A stretch of 64,000 nt of DNA from Chelonoidis abingdonii (lineage: Eukaryota > Chordata > Testudines > Testudinidae): contig NC_133771.1 of assembly GCF_003597395.2 (NCBI RefSeq), forward strand, positions 55,371,746 through 55,435,745, read 5' to 3'. The notes beneath the pieces were generated by a model. That model made no database searches, was not told the origin of the DNA, and saw only the letters and a list, made by a program, of their open reading frames with translations. Shown here piece by piece: positions 23,687 to 34,357 of the stretch (positions within the stretch are counted from its first letter, which is position 1; each line of letters opens with the position of its first letter). A program made the position numbers and the translations under genes.

Positions 23687-23742
23687 GAGCAGAAAGAAGG
23701 AGCTGGGATGGAGGCTGCTGGAGGATATGAGCTTGTTGGAGA
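23687..23742 (+). CDS. Candidate internal coding exon, 56 bp
   Basis: Bounded on the left by a branch-point-like ctaat (23661-23665), a pyrimidine-rich stretch and the acceptor aactaacag, and on the right by a strong donor gtaagtat at 23743. Two frames are open across it. Frame 1 reads EQKEGAGMEAAGGYELVG and frame 2 reads SRKKELGWRLLEDMSLLE; the latter looks more protein-like. The length (56) would change phase by two bases. I do not recognise the protein, and no neighbouring exon was found in the window, as expected for a gene with very long introns. Chance co-occurrence of the two signals is possible. Confidence 0.4.
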
Positions 23743-25506
23743 GTAAGTATCCCGATGAATGACACAGGAAATTACTCTTTCAAAACTTAACATCTTAACA
23801 TCTGGTATGGGGAGTGAGAGGGGCGGGAAGTAGATGGGGTTGGGAAATGTTTGCATAGGTTTAGTATCAGTCTACGGTTTCTGCTGCATTCTTCAACATT
23901 ACACAAACACCAGTTTTTTTGTTTATTTGTATAGAAAAGGTAAGTGTCTGTTTTGAATATTTTTCTCCGTTAGAAATATATAGTCATTACAGTGGGCTTG
24001 ATTGTGGTAGGACATAAGGCAGGCATGGGCAGTAGGGAGTAAGCAAGGCATGTGTGGCTGTGTATGATCTCTTCTGATTGTAGCTCTAGGATCATGGAGA
24101 AGAGCAGGGGTTGTGTATCCTAGCAACTAGCTAGTCATGAATGGGAGAGAGAAACTCTAGCAAAGGAGTCCCTCACAGAGCTAGAGTGGAAGAATTGTGC
24201 TTTTCAGAGCCATTTGCCCTTAGCCAAGGGTGGATTAAAATAATTTGGGACCTTAAGGATACTCCCTGCATGGGAACTGTTCCCCAGATCTTGGTACTAC
24301 CCCTGCTTGGAATGGTAGTGAGCCCACACACAAGTCACCTGTTGGACTGGGAGAAAGGGATACCACCTCTCTTCTTTGGATAAGTTGGGTCCCCGCCCAT
24401 ACCAAGCTGAGGACTGTATGAGTATGGTGCCTCTCTGAGGTGCCACTCACGCAAAGTCCTCTGCTATGGTAGAGTTAGTGTAGAATCCCATGCAATAAAA
24501 CAAATGGGACTGTTCACAACATTTACAGCTATTGTTTCAGGGCACTGGCAAACATCACCTTATCTGTTACACTCAGATCATGTTTCGAAGCTTTTCTTTG
24601 CCTCTATGATGATTAGATTTTTTTTTTAAATAAATGAAAGCTAAGATTCCGATGTCATCATGTAAGAGTAGTTCCTGTGCTTTAAAGTGCTCTTAACCTG
24701 TCAATTATGAAGAAAATTCAAGAAATAGGGGTCTCCACCTGCTCTTACAACAGCACCAGGTTCCTGAAAATCACAAGATTGGAAACCAGGGACTTCTACA
24801 TTGTATCCAGTACCTTAAAACACCGTTAGTGTACTGAAAATGGAGCATAAACATTTGAATCATTAAGGAGTTTATTCCCTAATTCTCAGGAGCATTTGCC
24901 AGGTAATCTGACACTACTACAACTAAAGTACCATCCTAACTTGTGTGCCTTTGTAACCCCTTCTGCTAGCTCACTGGTACTTCACTGCTTGAGAGTTATG
25001 TGCTGCTGTACTACCAGTGTTCTTGGTACACTGGATGTGTTTTTGCTCTGCTGTTTTGCTGTCATCTACAAAGTTGTGTAGGCTTTTGACTTCATGCAAT
25101 TGTGGAAATCCTCCTACTTCTCTAAGATCTAAACAGCCTGCACTCACAGCCATCTGATCTCCTGCTGACCCTGAAAGAAAGAGATGCAATCAAGATCAGA
25201 ACTGTTTCAAATAATGGTATATTTGATCCGACTTATTTGAGCAATCAGTATGGAATTTTCTGTATGGAAAATATTATTGCAAACCTCCCTTGTAGTATTT
25301 TAGCTGAAGCCAAAGTGCCAAAGGTCAAGAGGTTTCCAGAGCACAGACAGAAAAGCTTTGTAAAACAAAACAAAACAAATTCATCAAAATGTGGAATTGG
25401 GAACCTCTGCAGCTACAGGTTCTATAAGTGCCTAAAGCTGTTTCTGTCTGAAAATGATATACCTTTTTATCAAACTTAGAGCAAAAAGTCTACTTCGTTC
25501 AGATTT
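23743..25506. other. No gene or repeat assigned
   Basis: Possible intron downstream of the exon candidate. ORFs up to 80 codons show no motif. A five-base interval between tatag and gtaagtgt at 23932-23937 was considered as a micro-exon and not accepted. Confidence 0.4.
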
Positions 25507-25511
25507 AGGAC

Positions 25512-26788
25512 GTAAGCAGAGTCAGGATGAGCTCTACCCTGACATCTGGTGGTGAATTATGGGGCATGTGGAAAGGAATTTTAGGTATTTGCATTGGCAC
25601 ACTCACCCCACCTAGCATAACCCACGGCAGCCTGGGATGGTTATTTTGATAGCTCTGGGATCCCCAATTTCTTTGTTATTGGGGCAAGAGGAATAAAGTG
25701 TTATCACCCTGATTGTGTGAATAAGGAACTATGAGACTGCTTTATGACAGAGATGTCTCAATGTCAATTAAATAGCACTTGTTGGACAAAGGACATGGGT
25801 GCTAAAACCCATTGAAATGAGAGAGTCTGGGGACTGGTGTGTGTACCTGATGGTATGTGCCCCTTTTGAGGGTCTGGAACAGCAATTGCACATCTCCTTT
25901 CTCCACTGTTGAAGAGTAGAGCTAATTTTGATTCCGTTAGGAGTCCATCTAGAGGCTGCTGAGCTGACTGTCACATTGGGCCAGTGGTGCACCAGCACTG
26001 GGTCTCCCCTACTACAAGCTGAAATCACTAAGAGCTGAAATCACTAAAGAGCTAAGTTTACTGAGCTGAGATTGCTGAGTGCTGTGTTAAGTAGTGGGGG
26101 AGCCTGAAGATCTATCGCTAAGCAGCTGGCAGAGCGGAGCAGTTTGCAGCATGTTAGAGCAGCCCATGGAACAGTGAGCGGAGCGGAGTGGATGGTTTGT
26201 GGGGACAGCTGGAGTGGTTCACAGGTTGGCTGGAGGAGCGGCACAGCTGGTGTAGTGGAGCTGGTCATGGTGAAGGCTGCAGCAGAACTCACGGAGAGGT
26301 AGAGCAGCTGGCCCTGGCTCACGTAAGGTGCCCCTTAACACCCTGGTGTGCCCCCACTCCATTTCCACCCTGGCGGGGTAAAACTCTGCAGATAAACTTT
26401 TGAACTCTGGGGTGCACTGACCAGAGACTTTCAGGTTGTTGACTTTGGGTGATTGGACCTTAAAACCCTAAGGGGGAAAGGACATTGCCAAACATACTTG
26501 GAGGTGGGTTTTTGCTTATGGTTTGTGTTATAATCCTGTTTGTGGCGTTTCTCCAACGTGATACCGCATTGTTTCCCTCCTTTATTAAAAGGATTTTGCT
26601 ACACTCAGACTCCGTCCTTGCAAGCGGGGAAGTATTGCCTCCTAGAGGTAACTAGTGGGGTAAAAAGTTATTGTCCCAGGTCACTGGTAAGGGCTCGAGC
26701 CAGTCTTGCATTGTGTTATTGAAACGGAACCCCTGGATGCTGAACCTGGCCCTTGTTGCTGCCAAATCAGAGAGGCAGAAAGATTACA
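25512..26788 (+). mobile_element. Solo LTR, family A copy 2
   Basis: Begins gtaagcag (the initial T of TGTAAGCAG seems lost) and ends agattaca. The flanking 5-bp duplication aggac is exact (25507-25511 and 26789-26793). It is homologous to 1056-2267 in the opposite orientation. The plus orientation fits an attaaa signal at about 26584 followed by the U5-like gaagtattgcctcc. GC-richer U3 around 26100-26350. No proviral genes adjoin it. Confidence 0.85.
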
Positions 26789-26793
26789 AGGAC

Positions 26794-28974
26794 ATAGTGC
26801 TCACACTGAGATGTAGCCACAAGAACTAGATGCATTATTGATGAACAAAAACAGAATATTAATTCACAGAGGAATATGGGCTTTTTTTGTCTTTTCCTTT
26901 GTTTTTAACTTGTTCAACCCCAAGTCAATGTTCTCTCCATGGTGATAAAATATTCCACATCATTTTGGTATGAGGCCTCATTAAGTACCTGCATTCTGTG
27001 TCTTTCAAAATCTGAGCTTGAATGCTTTCTAGATCCTCTTTAGGCCCCGAAGCACCCAGTGAACTAAAGATACATGAATTATTAAATACAAAGAATTTGC
27101 TCAAATGACTATGCCCCTCCACTTAGCACAGACGTGTTTTTTCTGTTCATTCACTTTCCAACATTACAAAGGTATCAACAATATTTGGAAGGTCTAGCTT
27201 CTAACTTGGGACATCACAGTCATGCAAGGAAACAAAAACCTTCATATGAAGGCTTCACAGCTGTGGCTACTTGCCAACATACTCTCTCCATGTAGCAAGA
27301 GGGAGAAGAATGGGCTGTGAATGGGAATAATCTGTATTCCACCCCCTTGCTGGCCAAAGTAGTTAAACCAGAAGTGCTGTTATAGATCAGCAGTATATTA
27401 ATCATCCCCATAAGAAAGAAGGAAATAGTGAAGAAACAGTAACTCAGAGGTGTGACTGAGTAATATTGTCTCTTGGGGTTACCCTGAGGGTAATGGAGTC
27501 TACCCACAATCCATTGCTTATTGTTGTATTGAAAGTCATTATCCTGCCCTACATGACTATAATGCTCAATACATATGTTGAATGTTTCCCTCCACAAAAT
27601 CTTATGAATGAGTGAAAACAAAAGTTTATTTTAGTGCTGATGACAAGTTCTTCTGAAAGTCTCCAGCCTACTACTAGATGACATCATGCCACTGCCCCAT
27701 CCTTTCTTCCATTTTAGCTATTTCTGTACCTTTCACATGACACCAATCATAACTCCTCTCAGGTCATATCTTTGGAGTCTCTGCAGTTTATTTGCCTACT
27801 AAGCCTTTCTCTTTAAATCTGACTTCCTCTCTGTGGGTTCTAGGGACATTGGCAACCTACTCCAAGTTCCCATTGCCCTTGCAAAGGCCAGACAGACCTC
27901 CATGCACTAGGGATAGAGGGACACAGAGTGAAATGAATGCTACAGTACACTCCTGGGGGACAAGAACAAGTTTAAGTTAAAAGTAGTCATGTTGTGTATA
28001 TTGGAGAGAGACAGAGAGAGAGAGGAAATCACCATTGTCCATCCTTTAGTGATTTATTAGCTATTATATGACATTCCAAGCAAATGACTTGAGTCTATTT
28101 TTTCAAGCTTTTTGACAAAATTCTGACCTTACTGTGTTAGAGAAAACCATAGCCATTTGTAACACTAATTTATTTTCCAAAACCCTTTTTAATTTAAGTG
28201 GTATAATCTTTGGACAGTGCAGAATTGCGATGAAAAAGAAGTATAAAATGTGTTCTTCCTTAGAATCTGTTGCTGGTAAAGGATATAAGGTTTGGCTCTG
28301 AATTATTAAACAAAAGTTATGGAAGGAAATGTGAAGGCAGAGAGGAAAAACAATTTATTTAGAACCGATTGCAGTTTTCATTGCCTGATAGAGCATGGCT
28401 GTGAATCACATTGACTCCTGTTTACCACAAAACAAAAGGAGAAGACAAGATTCATAATTATTTTTCCAATAAAACATTTTAAATGACTAAATTCAAACAA
28501 CTTCCTTGTCTGGTAACAGATTTTGTCTTCAGGAATAACCCTAAGAAAGTGCATATATTGTGCCACTTCAGGTGTAGCCCTGGTAGACACTGGACCTCAG
28601 AGCCACCCTTCTGAAGCAAAACTCTTCTTGCTTATCCTGGCCTCAGGGTGGTAAGAGGTAATAATTTGCTGCTGACTTGTGCCAGCAGCTAAATACGACA
28701 CTCTCTGAGATGGCTCAGCTGTTCTAGGTGCTGTGTAGCATGATGTAAAAGGGAAGAGCCTTAGTTCTCTTCACGCCTCAGCTGTTCTTCACTGATTCCT
28801 GTCCACCTGCTTTGGAATGTAGGCCAGAGATAATCATGCACAGACTACTTGAATCCAAAGTCCAAGTAGCCCATAAAGTCTTGGAATCATACAGACAGTA
28901 TCTTACTCCTTGATTTCTCCCTTGTTCAAGGCATGATGTAGCCCATAATTATCAAGTTAATTTGGTATATTTCT
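26794..28974. other. No gene accepted
   Basis: The main open frame is 133 codons on the minus strand (27220-27621) with one hydrophobic segment (YCFFTISFFLMGMINILLIY). It has no recognised family or gene signals. A short GA repeat lies at about 28005-28025. Confidence 0.4.
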
Positions 28975-29664
28975 TGATGATGAATAGTGTTGATGTAATA
29001 TATTTAGACATTTGTAAGATCTGATACGACACTTTGATAAAAAAAACAAACTAGAACAATATAAAATTAATAAAGCACACATTACATGGATTAAAAGCTG
29101 GCTAACTGATAAGTCTCAAAATGTAATTGTAAACAGGGAATCATCATCAAACGGGTGTGTTTCTAGTAGGTCCCACAGGCATCGGTTCCTGGCCTAATGC
29201 TGTTTAACAATATAAGAAAACATAAAATCATCACTGAGAAAGTTTGCAGATCACAGAAAAATGTGGGGAATGGTAAATAATGAAAAGATCAATATAAACA
29301 GTGATTTGGATCAGTTGGTAATCTGGGCACAAGCAAACAATATGTGTTTCCATATGGCTAAATGTAAATATATACCTCTAGGAACAGAGAATGTAGTCCA
29401 CATTTACAGAATGGGGAACTCTATCCTGGGCAAGAGTGACTCTGAAAAAATCAGGGGTAAGGAGGGCTGGATAGTCAGCTGAATATGAATTCCCATTGTA
29501 ATGCTATGGCCAAAAAAGGTTAAAGCGATCCTGGGATGTGTAAACAGGAGAATCTCGACCAGGAGTGAAGAGGCTATTTTACCTGTATATTTGGCACTGG
29601 TGCAGCTATGGCTGCTATACTGCGTCCAGTTCTTGTGCCCACAATTCAATAAGGATGTTAATAA
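28975..29664 (+). mobile_element. CR1 LINE, upstream part of split copy
   Basis: Matches the CR1 at 14240-15475 from the reverse-transcriptase palm (gcacacattacatggatt, gaaagtttgcagatcac) to the thumb region (cccacaattcaataaggatg), then breaks off at an insertion. Open frames of 73 and 94 codons preserve fragments such as LVQLWLLYCVQFLCPQF, equivalent to the CR1 LEYCVQFW region. Confidence 0.85.
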
Positions 29665-30841
29665 TGTAACCCCCCTTTCCTCCCTGGGTTACTTGGGAGC
29701 AGGCAACACTCATCTGTGTGCCTGGGCGCCTGATGTTGTTGACATTACAGAAGTTCCTGAGTATCCCAGTGGTGATGTTGGATAGGTGGGAATCCTCTAT
29801 TCACCCCTCTGCAACAGTCCTTTTAAAGCAATTTAAAATTGGTGGTGCCTCCACCTGGTTGGCCCCTGAGCACACTCAATGGTGTGCCTTGAGAACCTCC
29901 AGGAATAAAATTATTCTAATAATAAATAATAATAATATCACCTGTGGCATGGGCATAACTCAAAAATACCAATTATAAATAATATACAACCAATATACTT
30001 AAATAGGCGTTAACGCACCTTTGCTTAACTTTAAAAAATCAGGTATAACAGTCTAAGATTATATATCGCTACTAATTTAAATCCACAGGGGACAGTTGAA
30101 TAAAATCAATTAACAAATACAGTCTACAGTAATAAATGAAACTTATTTAACTGGCATTTACACTGCCACCATTTACCCCACCCTGTCCTGTACACGCCTC
30201 TGGATTTCAGAGTCCTAGACTCTTGCTTGCATGGGTGCGCTGGACGATGTGCAGCTGGAGACAGAGCTCTGTTGGTTCTGTGTATCAGTCCAGACAAGGC
30301 AACAAGCTGCACAACCTCTCTGATGACTGGAGCTGGCCCCATCAAATGTCAGCAGCCCTGGGTCGTAGTTCAGTGGGAAGATCACTCTGCCTCTCCTCAG
30401 ACTCAGTCTCTCTGCTGTGTCCCTTCCCTTGCAAGTACTTTCCCAAACAAGAGTGGGGGTTACTCACAGTCCTTCACTGCAGGGCCCCTCAGGCAGCTCT
30501 AGGCACAGCAACAGTCCCTGCTCTGGTTCCAGTGAAGCCACCAACAGCCTCTGAGGGTCCCTGATCGATCAAAGCCCCTGCAGGCTCCCAGCAGCAGCTT
30601 CTGGCTTTCTAGCAGCAGCTCCTCATATGGACAGAACTCCACACCAGCAAACTCACGCTTCTTCCCAAAATGAAGTCCACCACCTGCTCTCCCAGCACTG
30701 CCTGCAAGAGCAGGTCTCTCACCCTTTCCCCAAGCCATCATGGGAGTTATAGTCTCTAAGGTTAGATTGCAGCACACAGGATCTTCCCTACTGGAACACT
30801 TCCAATAAAGTTCAGAGACCCCTCTAGTAAAGGGTGCCTGT
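29665..30841 (-). mobile_element. LTR-like 1.18-kb insertion in CR1
   Basis: This block interrupts CR1 exactly between gatgtta and attaaagaaagttcag. The same 5 bases aataa flank both sides (29660-29664, 30842-30846). It begins tgtaacc; the opposite end is gcctgt(a), so TG/CA ends are only partly kept. If 4-bp ataa is the duplication, the end reads gcctgta. It contains an AT-rich middle and a C-rich right half, and no coding sequence. The reverse strand has ctttattgg near its start, so the minus orientation is a guess. Insertion is certain; the LTR class is likely but not proven. Confidence 0.6.
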
Positions 30842-31232
30842 AATAAATTAAAGAAAGTTCAGAAAAGGATTAGAAAACTTGCCTTTTAGTGATTGATCTC
30901 TTTAAGTCTATCTAGCTTAGCAAACAGAAGGTTAAGGGGTGACTGTACCTACTTGGGGAACAAAAATTTAATAATTGGCTCTTCAATCTAGCAGAGAAAA
31001 GTGTATCTTGATCCACTAGCTGGAAATAACGTCTAATTTTTTAACAGTGAGAGTAATTAACCATTGAAGCAACTTAACAAGTTTTATAATGAATTCTCCA
31101 TCACTGACAATTTTTTTAACTCAAGGTGGGATTTTTTTTGCAAAGATATGCTCTGGGGAATGGAATAGTTCTTTGGCATGCATTATACAAGGCTAGATTA
31201 TCACTGTGGTCCCTTCTGGTCTTTAAATATAT
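30842..31232 (+). mobile_element. CR1 LINE, downstream part of split copy
   Basis: Continues the CR1 of 28975-29664 from attaaagaaagttcagaaaa to the 3' end (gtggtcccttctggtcttta). Compare 14990-15470 in the intact copy. No coding potential left. Confidence 0.85.
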
Positions 31233-31664
31233 GAATAATTTCTAGAGCCTGGATGCACATTATAGTACTACTTAAATACAATGATTTAATAAAATAATAT
31301 CAAACAAATTTTAATGGCAAATGCACAAAATAATATAATATTTAAGAAATTAGCGTTTATAATTTTTGAAAAATAGAAAAAGGATAATTGAACTCCTTTT
31401 TGGTCATATTAGCAACAAGATAGATATAGTTGAAAATCCAGTGGTAATGAACATATTGTTTTATATTAGATGGGAAAATCATTGCAATACATATATCAAA
31501 TACATTTATTTTAGTAAAAGTGGGTGCACTAGAAAAAGTGATGGTTCAGTTTGAAAAAGCACTGTAACACTGAGATTTTTATTTAAAATTGAGGCCCTGT
31601 ATTATAACTGTTACTGACTAGATAGTCATTCATAGAAATCCCTTGGACTTCAATAGGTCAATAG

Positions 31665-31890
31665 GCAGTCAATTCAACATGAACTGCATGTGTGAGGTTG
31701 TGGTCAAAAGAGCTAATGCAGTCATTGGGTGTATAAACAAGGTAATATCAAATAAGAGTGGTGAGGTGTTATCATTACCATTGTGTACAGCATTGGTGTG
31801 ACCACTACTGAAATACTGTATCCCATTCTAGAGTGAACATGCTAAAGAGAATGTTGAAAGTTGGAAAGGATTCAGAAAAGTGTAATGTCT
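31665..31890 (+). mobile_element. CR1 LINE fragment
   Basis: Contains gtgtgaggttgtggtcaaaa, gagctaatgcagtcattggg and attgaaagttggaaaggatt, which align in order with 14825-15000. Both ends are truncated. Separate from the split copy just upstream. Confidence 0.75.
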
Positions 31891-33104
31891 TTTTTTCTAA
31901 AATTGAGGTGTGTTGTAACCAAGGCATTTTGTAGAAAAATGTAAATGAAAAAAACCACTATTTAAATCCATAGACTTATTTGCAGGAAAAAAACACATTT
32001 CCTAACTGGCTCTAATATATGATAACGAAATTTTCACGAGTTTACTGTAAGTATAAATAATATTTTAATCAAAAATAAAACATTTACAACATAATAAACC
32101 ATGGATATTTATTGTGATTTTAATTCGAAAAGACACACAAATATTTTCCAGAATATTTCATTTCCCTGGTGACATTGAAAGTATAATATTGGCTATTCTA
32201 TTCTACAGTGACCACCATTGCAAATTCAACATTTTTCAAAAGTTACCACATAACGGTATGTGAAATAGCACGTTTTCCCAAGAGGCTAATATAGAAATGT
32301 AGTATTTCAGAGTCCTCTGTGTGGTAACAGAAAAAAATATTTTTATTTTTTTTAGCAACAGTTTTACTTTCATTCTACTTCTTTTTGTCCTACTATACAC
32401 TTTAAAACAATATTATATTTTTCCCTATATTTAAAAAATCTTTTAAAACTAGCTGCTCTATCAAACTTCATAAGAACTGCTGGAAGTTTCTCACATCATC
32501 ACACATAAAAATATCAGTTTAGTATTTTTGGTGGCTCATAAACAAGGGATATCCTGTCTTGTATATAAGGAGAAAGAGTACTAGAAAGAAAACAATAAGT
32601 TAAATAGACTTTTCTAATTTATATAAGATTAGATCTTTGCAAGCACCCCTAGACTAGAATGAGCCAAGGCTCAATATAGTAGGACAATCAGCAAAACCAG
32701 AAGATGGATATTCCATTAGAGATAACAGTTCTTGGTTCAGAAAAGACCTTTCCCTTAAACGTTCTATTTTCTGTCATTTTTTAGATCACTGCTTATTCTT
32801 TTCCTCTCTCCCTTCCTCCTCTACTATCCAGTTACATGCCTCTCATAGGTATAAAGAAAGTTCATATTTACTGGCTAATAATTTATGTTTTATCCAGCAT
32901 GCTAAATGGAGATTGATGTTTCAACTATATTTGGAGACATGTAATTTCAAGATATCCTTTATTGACTGCCATTTCTTTTATTAGTGCATTCTTTTCCATA
33001 GAAAGTAAAAAAAATGTTCCTGAACACATTAATTCCTACTGATTTGCTCCTCATTATACGAAGCCTTTGTATTTTCAAAGTCTGTAACTGGAAAATCAGC
33101 AGCA
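31891..33104. other. No gene or repeat assigned
   Basis: Very AT-rich with stops in all frames. No exon-like signals found by eye. Confidence 0.4.
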
Positions 33105-33264
33105 TAGAATCATAGAATCATAGGCCTGGAAGGGACCTTGAGAGGTCATCTCCGTCCAGTCCCCTGCAGTTAAGGCAGGACTACGCATTATCTAGATCAT
33201 CCCTGACAGGTGTTTCTCTAATCTGCTCTTAAAAACTTCCAATGATGGAGATTCTACCACCTCC
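33105..33264 (-). mobile_element. CR1 LINE 3' end, part of split copy
   Basis: Starts with the terminal tagaatcatagaatcatag repeat of CR1 (minus strand) followed by ggaagggaccttgagaggtc. Continues to attctaccacctcc, where a Penelope-like element is inserted. The rest resumes at 34358. Confidence 0.92.
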
Positions 33265-33312
33265 CTAAAAAAAGAACAGGAGTACTTGTGGCACCTTAGA
33301 GACTAACAAATG

Positions 33313-33360
33313 TATTTGACCATAAGCTTTTGTGGGTTACAGCCCACTTCATCAGACGCA
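33313..33360 (-). ncRNA. Hammerhead-like ribozyme motif, left arm (decayed)
   Basis: Minus-strand inverted copy of the motif at 34221-34265. The catalytic CTGATGA is intact, but the second core box is mutated (aaaa instead of gaaa) and stem II has a mismatch (gtgggc with aaccca). Probably inactive. Confidence 0.4.
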
Positions 33361-33601
33361 TGCAGTGGAAAATACGTACGGAAATATATATATATACACA
33401 CAGAGATCATGAACAATGGATGTTACCATATACACTCTAACGAGAGTGATCAGTTAGGTGAGCTATTACAGCAGGAGAGAAACAACTTTTTATATATGGT
33501 ATTCAAAATGGTCATTTGCAGCACTTGACAAGAAGTTGTGAAGATGGGGGTTGTTGGGGAATAAACATGGGGAAATAGTTTTACTATTCTTGACATCTGA
33601 T

Positions 33602-33860
33602 TGCATTGGCCAAACCGGACAGTCTCTATGTAAAGAATAAATGGACACAAATCAGACGTCAAGAATATAATATTAAAAAACTAGTCAGAGACACACTTCA
33701 ATCTCCCTGGTCACTTGATTACAGACCTAAAGTTGCAATATTACAACAAAAAACTTAAAAACAGACTCCAACGGAAGACTGGGAATCAGAATTAATTTGC
33801 AAAATGGACACCATTAATTAGACTTGAATAAAGACTAGGAGTGGATGGGTCATTACACAA
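33602..33860 (+). pseudogene. GIY-YIG endonuclease remnant
   Basis: The plus-strand frame starts CIGQTGQSLCK, then after a one-base deletion continues RINGHKSDVKN, later HFNLPGHLITDLK and further basic sequence. The pattern IGQTG, R, H is that of the GIY-YIG nuclease fold; Penelope-like elements carry this domain at the end of their single polyprotein. The first half of the domain is missing and several stops follow. Family knowledge says the enzyme nicks target DNA for priming; this copy is dead. Confidence 0.65.
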
Positions 33861-34028
33861 AGTAAAACTATTTCCCTATGTTTATTCCCCCCCACCTGTT
33901 CCTTACAACTTCTTGTCAACTGCTGCAAATGACCATTTTGATTACCACTACAAAAGTTTTTTTCTCTCCTGCTGGTAATAGCTCACCTTAACTGATCACT
34001 CTCATTAGAGTGTGCTATACCAACACTA

Positions 34029-34144
34029 GGGTGACTAGACAGCAAGTGTGAAAAATCAGGAGAGGAGTGGCGGGTAATAGGACCCTATATAAGAAAAAGC
34101 CCAATATCCAGGACTGTCCCTATAAATCAGGACATTGGTCACCC
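34029..34144. repeat. TA-flanked MITE, GGGTGAC ends
   Basis: Ends gggtgactag and ttggtcaccc are inverted and TA flanks both sides. The 116-bp interior shows further self-complementarity (aatcagg, ccaggact). The same element at 56550-56668 has the same ends. It interrupts the right arm of the Penelope-like element. Confidence 0.85.
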
Positions 34145-34220
34145 TAGGTAACACCCATTGTTTTCATGTTCTCTCTGTGTGTTATATATATATAATTTCC
34201 TACTGTATTTTCCACTGCAT

Positions 34221-34265
34221 GCATCCGATGAAGTGGGCTGTAGCCCACGAAAGCTTATGCTCAAA
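34221..34265 (+). ncRNA. Hammerhead-like ribozyme motif, right arm
   Basis: Order of parts: ccgatga (core box 1; consensus CTGATGA, with T to C at position 4), an extra A, stem II gtgggc/gcccac closed by tgta, core box gaaa, stem III a-gc/gc-t closed by ttat, and C at the cleavage position 34262. Two closed stems would make it a type I, minimal hammerhead. Hammerheads are known in Penelope-like elements. Caveats: one extra A after box 1, and stem I is weak in a monomer. Activity is inferred, not shown. Confidence 0.5.
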
Positions 34266-34357
34266 TATATTTGTTAATCTCTAAGGTGCCACAAGTACTC
34301 CTGTTCTTTTTGTGGATACAGACTAATATGGCTGCTACTCTGAAACCTACCACCTCC

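Larger units (their letters stand above)
33265..34346 (+). mobile_element. Penelope-like retroelement with inverted ends
   Basis: Inserted in CR1 with an 11-bp duplication ctaccacctcc (33254-33264 and 34347-34357). The left ~280 bp (33270-33550) are an inverted copy of the right arm (33900-34320): gtacttgtggcaccttagag faces ctctaaggtgccacaagtac. Between them lies a relic of a GIY-YIG endonuclease domain (33602-33860). Variable target duplications and repeated, often inverted, ends with a GIY-YIG endonuclease are features of Penelope-like elements. The outermost right ~30 bp (agtagcagccatat on the minus strand) are missing on the left. The right arm carries a TA-flanked MITE at 34029-34144. 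The reverse transcriptase is missing. Confidence 0.7.

Noticed and set aside
23932..23937. Five-base micro-exon between tatag and gtaagtgt
   Set aside because: Too short to support without transcript evidence.
27220..27621. 133-codon minus-strand frame with a hydrophobic segment
   Set aside because: No family match, no splice or promoter context; within the range expected by chance in 64 kb.
33265..34346. hAT or other DNA transposon with long inverted ends
   Set aside because: An 11-bp duplication here against 8 bp at 59 kb, and an internal GIY-YIG relic, fit a Penelope-like element better.
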